64,000 nt of DNA from Arthrobacter sp. AK04 (GTDB lineage: Bacteria; Actinomycetota; Actinomycetes; Actinomycetales; Micrococcaceae). The stretch is taken from contig NZ_JAJOMC010000023.1 of the NCBI RefSeq assembly GCF_021129155.1, positions 1 through 64,000 on the forward strand, read 5' to 3'. Every line of letters starts with the position of its first letter. Positions within the stretch are counted from its first letter, which is position 1. The position numbers were made by a program, and so were the translations under genes. Under the pieces are notes generated by a model, which saw only the letters and a list, made by a program, of their open reading frames with translations, ran no database searches and was not told where the DNA came from. Below, in pieces: positions 61,484 through 64,000 of the stretch.

Positions 61484-63802
61484 CTATGGTGCAGCCACCA
61501 GCCCCTCCCACGCCACCGTCCAGCCGGCGGGGAATCCTGGGGCGTGCCGGTCCGGGCCGCCGTCCCAGCCCGCGGCCATCAGGGCCGTGGCGGCAAGCAG
61601 GCCGCCGTTGCCGGGAAGGTACAGCGGCAGCGAGTCGGTCTGGCGGTTATGCCCGTTGGGCAGCACTGTGTTCTTCCGGGCGTCCAGGAGGAGGGCGTTG
61701 ACGGCGGCCTCCGGGTCCTCAAGGCGCGCGGCGGTCATGGCCAGCACGGGGTAGTCCCAGCCCCAGGTGCTGTCCCAGTTCCAGTCGGCAAGGACGCTGG
61801 CGAGGGTCGCCCGCATGATGTCCTTATCGATCAGGTCGGTTTCGGGCAGGACGCCGAGGGCGCACAGCATCGAGGGGTGGTCTGTCCTGATGGTGAAGGG
61901 CTCCACGTCAATGGCAGCGTAGACGCCATCCATTACCCGTGGTTTCACCAGGAGCCCGGCCACCTCCTGCCACGCCGGAACCGGTTCAAGCCCTAGGCGG
62001 TCCCGCCAGGTGGCCGCAACCCGAAGCGCCCACTGCCAGTACGCCAGCTCGAAGGTGGGATTGGTGACGGACGCCCGGATGGAGCCATAGCTCTCCTGCG
62101 CGGGAATCAGGGGCGGACCGAGTTCAAAGCCCCGTGGCGTCCGGTGGGCGAAGCTTGCCATGAACATGGCGGATTCGAAAACGATCTCCGCAAACTCCTC
62201 AAGCACTTCCCGGCACGGGTTGGCGCGGTAGGCAAGTTCCGCCAGATGGATGGGATGCGGCTGCTGCCAGACCAGGAAGGTGCCGATAGGGCTGGGGCTC
62301 TCCCTCCCGTCCGGACCTACCTGCTTCGGCCAGCGGACGCCGTCGAACCCCTGCGCCCTGGCGGTCTGCCGCGATGCCTCCAGCACTGTGGAGTACCAGC
62401 GCAGCGACGGGAGCAGGTGTTCCACCCTGTTCCAATGGGCGAAGTGCGCGGCGTGCCACCAGTGCATTTCCAGGTGGAAGCGGCCCCGCCAGGAGTTGCA
62501 CACCAGCCCGGTTTCCTGCGGAGGCAGGGACCCGGAGCAGTTGATGGCCGTCAGGTACTGGGAGAGGACGATCCTGCGTTCCAGCTCCTTGGCCCGGGGG
62601 TCTTGCGTTGCTGCAAGCTCAATGGCGCCGCCGGACAGCCAGAACCCGGGCCAGTAGGCCTCCGAGGCTGCTGCCACGCTGCTGCCTGCGGGGAGGCCGG
62701 CAGGGCCGGAAAGCACGACGGCGGGCCGGGCCGGCGTGCCCGCGTCCTGGCGGGCTGCTGCCAGGGTTGCGCCGGTGTCACCACGGGGGACACAGTCCCC
62801 GTCCCCAGCGGAGGCGAAAGCAACCGCCAGGTCCATCACGCCCTGGCCCTCGCTGCTGCCGGGGTTTGGGCTTATCCGGAGACGGTGCTGCCCGGTCTGC
62901 GCCACGGTGAGGCCGCGTCCCGTGATCACAACCTCGTAGCGGGAGTCATCCAGCTCGCGGCGGGTGGTCCAGGCGGTGGACCCGGCATGCAGCCCGGACG
63001 CGGAAGGCTCCCCGAGTGTTGTGGTGTGGGCGTCCTGGCTTGTCCAGTCGGCGGCGTCGTGCCACGCTTCGGAACCGTAGGGGAAGTCGATGGTGATGGC
63101 CAGCCTGTCCTGGAGGCCCTGCGATTCCACCCGAATGCCGAGTTCGTCCCGTTCGGGGTGGCAGGCGGTCATGACCGTCACGGGGTGCCCGGCGAGCAGG
63201 AAGCGGCTGGTGACCGTCCCCGTCCAGAGGTCGAGTGTCTGCTCGGCCTGAGTGACATCCCCTTCGGTGAGGGCGCGGTCTTCTCCTGCCTCCGCCAGCC
63301 TGAAGCCGATGCGTCCCAGGTCAAGGCGGTGCGGGTTGGCCCGCAGCCAGGTTTCGGCGACCGACGTGCCTGCCTCACGGTCGTTGACGATGTCGCCTAC
63401 CATGTCCACGTAAGGCACGGGTCCGCGGGGCGAGTCGTAGAGGACCGTGGAGCCCGAAAGCTCGTACGTCTGGGCGGGAGGAACGGAGTGCCATGCCCAC
63501 TGGGCCTGCGTGCCAAGGAGCGTGCCGGGCGGAAGGTCATCCCTTGCGCCCACGGGATACGAACCCGGGAGCGACTGGAGGCCGGTGAGGTCCATCGTGA
63601 AGGCAAACTCGCCGTTGCCTACTGACACCGGGCTCCGGGGGTCGAGCGCCTGCAGGTGGACGTTATGCCGCCGGACGAGTGCGTTCCTGTCAATGGGGCC
63701 GCCCTCGGGCAGCTTCGGGGACGGCAGCTTTGGAGACGGCACTTCTGGGGACGGCACTTTTGGGGACGGCGCCGTCGGGGAGATGCTGGTTGGAGTGCTC
63801 AC
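61484..63802 (-). CDS. (alpha/alpha)6-type glycoside hydrolase
   Basis: A 772-residue cytoplasmic protein with the layout of GH65/GH95-like glycosidases. The N-terminal beta-sandwich domain (about residues 45-340) begins with VGNGEFAFTMDLTGLQSLPG. The catalytic helical domain follows, with SWRGRFHLEMHWWHAAHFAHW, where Glu or Asp acids sit, and SPIGTFLVWQQPHPIHLAELAYR; TWGWDYPVLAMTA lies near the C-terminus. Residues 11-32 are four copies of a PSPKL-type unit. It starts with GTG overlapping the TGA of the upstream GH43-like gene (63799-63802, GTGA), so the two act together, probably on plant hemicellulose fragments. The exact family is not certain. Confidence 0.72.
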   Translation of the reverse strand: MSTPTSISPTAPSPKVPSPEVPSPKLPSPKLPEGGPIDRNALVRRHNVHLQALDPRSPVSVGNGEFAFTMDLTGLQSLPGSYPVGARDDLPPGTLLGTQAQWAWHSVPPAQTYELSGSTVLYDSPRGPVPYVDMVGDIVNDREAGTSVAETWLRANPHRLDLGRIGFRLAEAGEDRALTEGDVTQAEQTLDLWTGTVTSRFLLAGHPVTVMTACHPERDELGIRVESQGLQDRLAITIDFPYGSEAWHDAADWTSQDAHTTTLGEPSASGLHAGSTAWTTRRELDDSRYEVVITGRGLTVAQTGQHRLRISPNPGSSEGQGVMDLAVAFASAGDGDCVPRGDTGATLAAARQDAGTPARPAVVLSGPAGLPAGSSVAAASEAYWPGFWLSGGAIELAATQDPRAKELERRIVLSQYLTAINCSGSLPPQETGLVCNSWRGRFHLEMHWWHAAHFAHWNRVEHLLPSLRWYSTVLEASRQTARAQGFDGVRWPKQVGPDGRESPSPIGTFLVWQQPHPIHLAELAYRANPCREVLEEFAEIVFESAMFMASFAHRTPRGFELGPPLIPAQESYGSIRASVTNPTFELAYWQWALRVAATWRDRLGLEPVPAWQEVAGLLVKPRVMDGVYAAIDVEPFTIRTDHPSMLCALGVLPETDLIDKDIMRATLASVLADWNWDSTWGWDYPVLAMTAARLEDPEAAVNALLLDARKNTVLPNGHNRQTDSLPLYLPGNGGLLAATALMAAGWDGGPDRHAPGFPAGWTVAWEGLVAAP
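63707..63772 (-). repeat. Tandem 15-bp repeat encoding PSPKL units
   Basis: Four 15-bp units encode APSPK-VPSPE-VPSPK-LPSPK-LP at the N-terminus of the glycosidase. Such minisatellites change copy number easily. Confidence 0.7.
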
Positions 63803-64000
63803 CGTGCCTGCCTTCCGGGAGCTGTTCCGCTGTTACTGATGCCAGTTGTCGGGGGAGCAAGGACCACCGTGTCCTCCAGTTCTTTGAGGTGATGGAAGGA
63901 AGCCCGCTCGTGCGGGCTGTTGTTCGGCTGATGCAGGGTAAGGAAGAGCTGCCCGTTGAAAGTCCTGGCGATCATACCGTGGCCGCCGTCGGTACCCCAC
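63799..64000 (-). CDS. C-terminal end of a GH43-like glycoside hydrolase, 5' end outside window
   Basis: The last 66 codons of a gene that enters from the right edge. The residues WGTDGGHGMIARTFNGQLFL then TLHQPNNSPHERASFHHL match the conserved C-terminal end of GH43-type beta-xylosidases and arabinofuranosidases (DGGHGM and TLHQPN). The stop overlaps the GTG start of the downstream glycosidase. The enzyme would release xylose or arabinose, which the mmsA-mmsB-chvE-type transporter elsewhere in the window could import in principle. Confidence 0.75.
   Translation of the reverse strand, partial: WGTDGGHGMIARTFNGQLFLTLHQPNNSPHERASFHHLKELEDTVVLAPPTTGISNSGTAPGRQAR

Overview
The window is chromosomal DNA from a high-GC Gram-positive bacterium, most likely an Arthrobacter/Pseudarthrobacter-type member of the Micrococcaceae. 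The signs are GC-rich third codon positions, frequent GTG/TTG starts, a perM-purN-purH order, a monomeric NADP isocitrate dehydrogenase, a PRC-barrel/DUF2382 stress protein, an LAxTG sorting signal and many leaderless-type promoters. No rRNA, tRNA, CRISPR array, prophage or intact insertion sequence was seen. Similarity statements rest on recognising family motifs by eye; no search was run.

Layout. 1-9.4 kb: the 3' part of a large NB-ARC/TPR regulator, then an S-methylmethionine locus (mmuP permease, two IclR regulators converging on a shared CTAG stop, a metal-dependent cyclase-fold hydrolase coupled to an unknown protein, and mmuM), followed by small genes. 9.4-17.6 kb: a PAS-GGDEF-EAL protein, a YeaQ-type membrane protein, a HAD phosphatase, UDP-glucose dehydrogenase overlapping a GT4 glycosyltransferase, and a stress protein behind a CTAAG-N4-CTTAG operator. 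17.7-24.4 kb: perM, purN and purH, interrupted by a DUF559 nuclease-like gene that lies between two copies of a 64-bp hairpin repeat. 24.5-32.5 kb: a secreted trypsin-like protease overlapped by a 59-codon gene, icd, a large catalase behind the same type of operator as the stress protein, and a Ser/Thr kinase coupled to a lipoprotein.

32.7-43.6 kb: a repeat-rich LAxTG-anchored surface protein, a second exported protein of unknown function, a Gfo/Idh/MocA oxidoreductase, a pectate lyase whose 5' end abuts a 219-bp inverted repeat, and a ROK-controlled sugar ABC transporter (ROK, mmsA, mmsB, chvE) with two copies of a candidate operator. 43.8-49.6 kb: a lysine catabolic locus (davA-like amidase, PucR regulator, APC permease, davB-like lysine 2-monooxygenase). 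49.6-57 kb: a gamma-carbonic anhydrase-like protein, a DUF2231 protein, purU, a ZTP riboswitch in front of glyA-folD, and a three-gene ABC exporter that ends in the third hairpin repeat. 57-64 kb: xthA, trpS, a 2H phosphoesterase, a YihY protein, an (alpha/alpha)6-type glycosidase and the 3' end of a GH43-like gene.

Common themes are one-carbon and purine metabolism (purN, purH, purU, glyA, folD, mmuM, the ZTP riboswitch), plant-derived nutrients (S-methylmethionine, pectin, hemicellulose sugars, lysine) and oxidative or general stress. The items most worth following are the small YWTxERM protein beside the protease, the covarying 64-bp hairpins around the nuclease gene, the shared stress operator, the long inverted repeat at the pectate lyase start, and the paired ROK operators.
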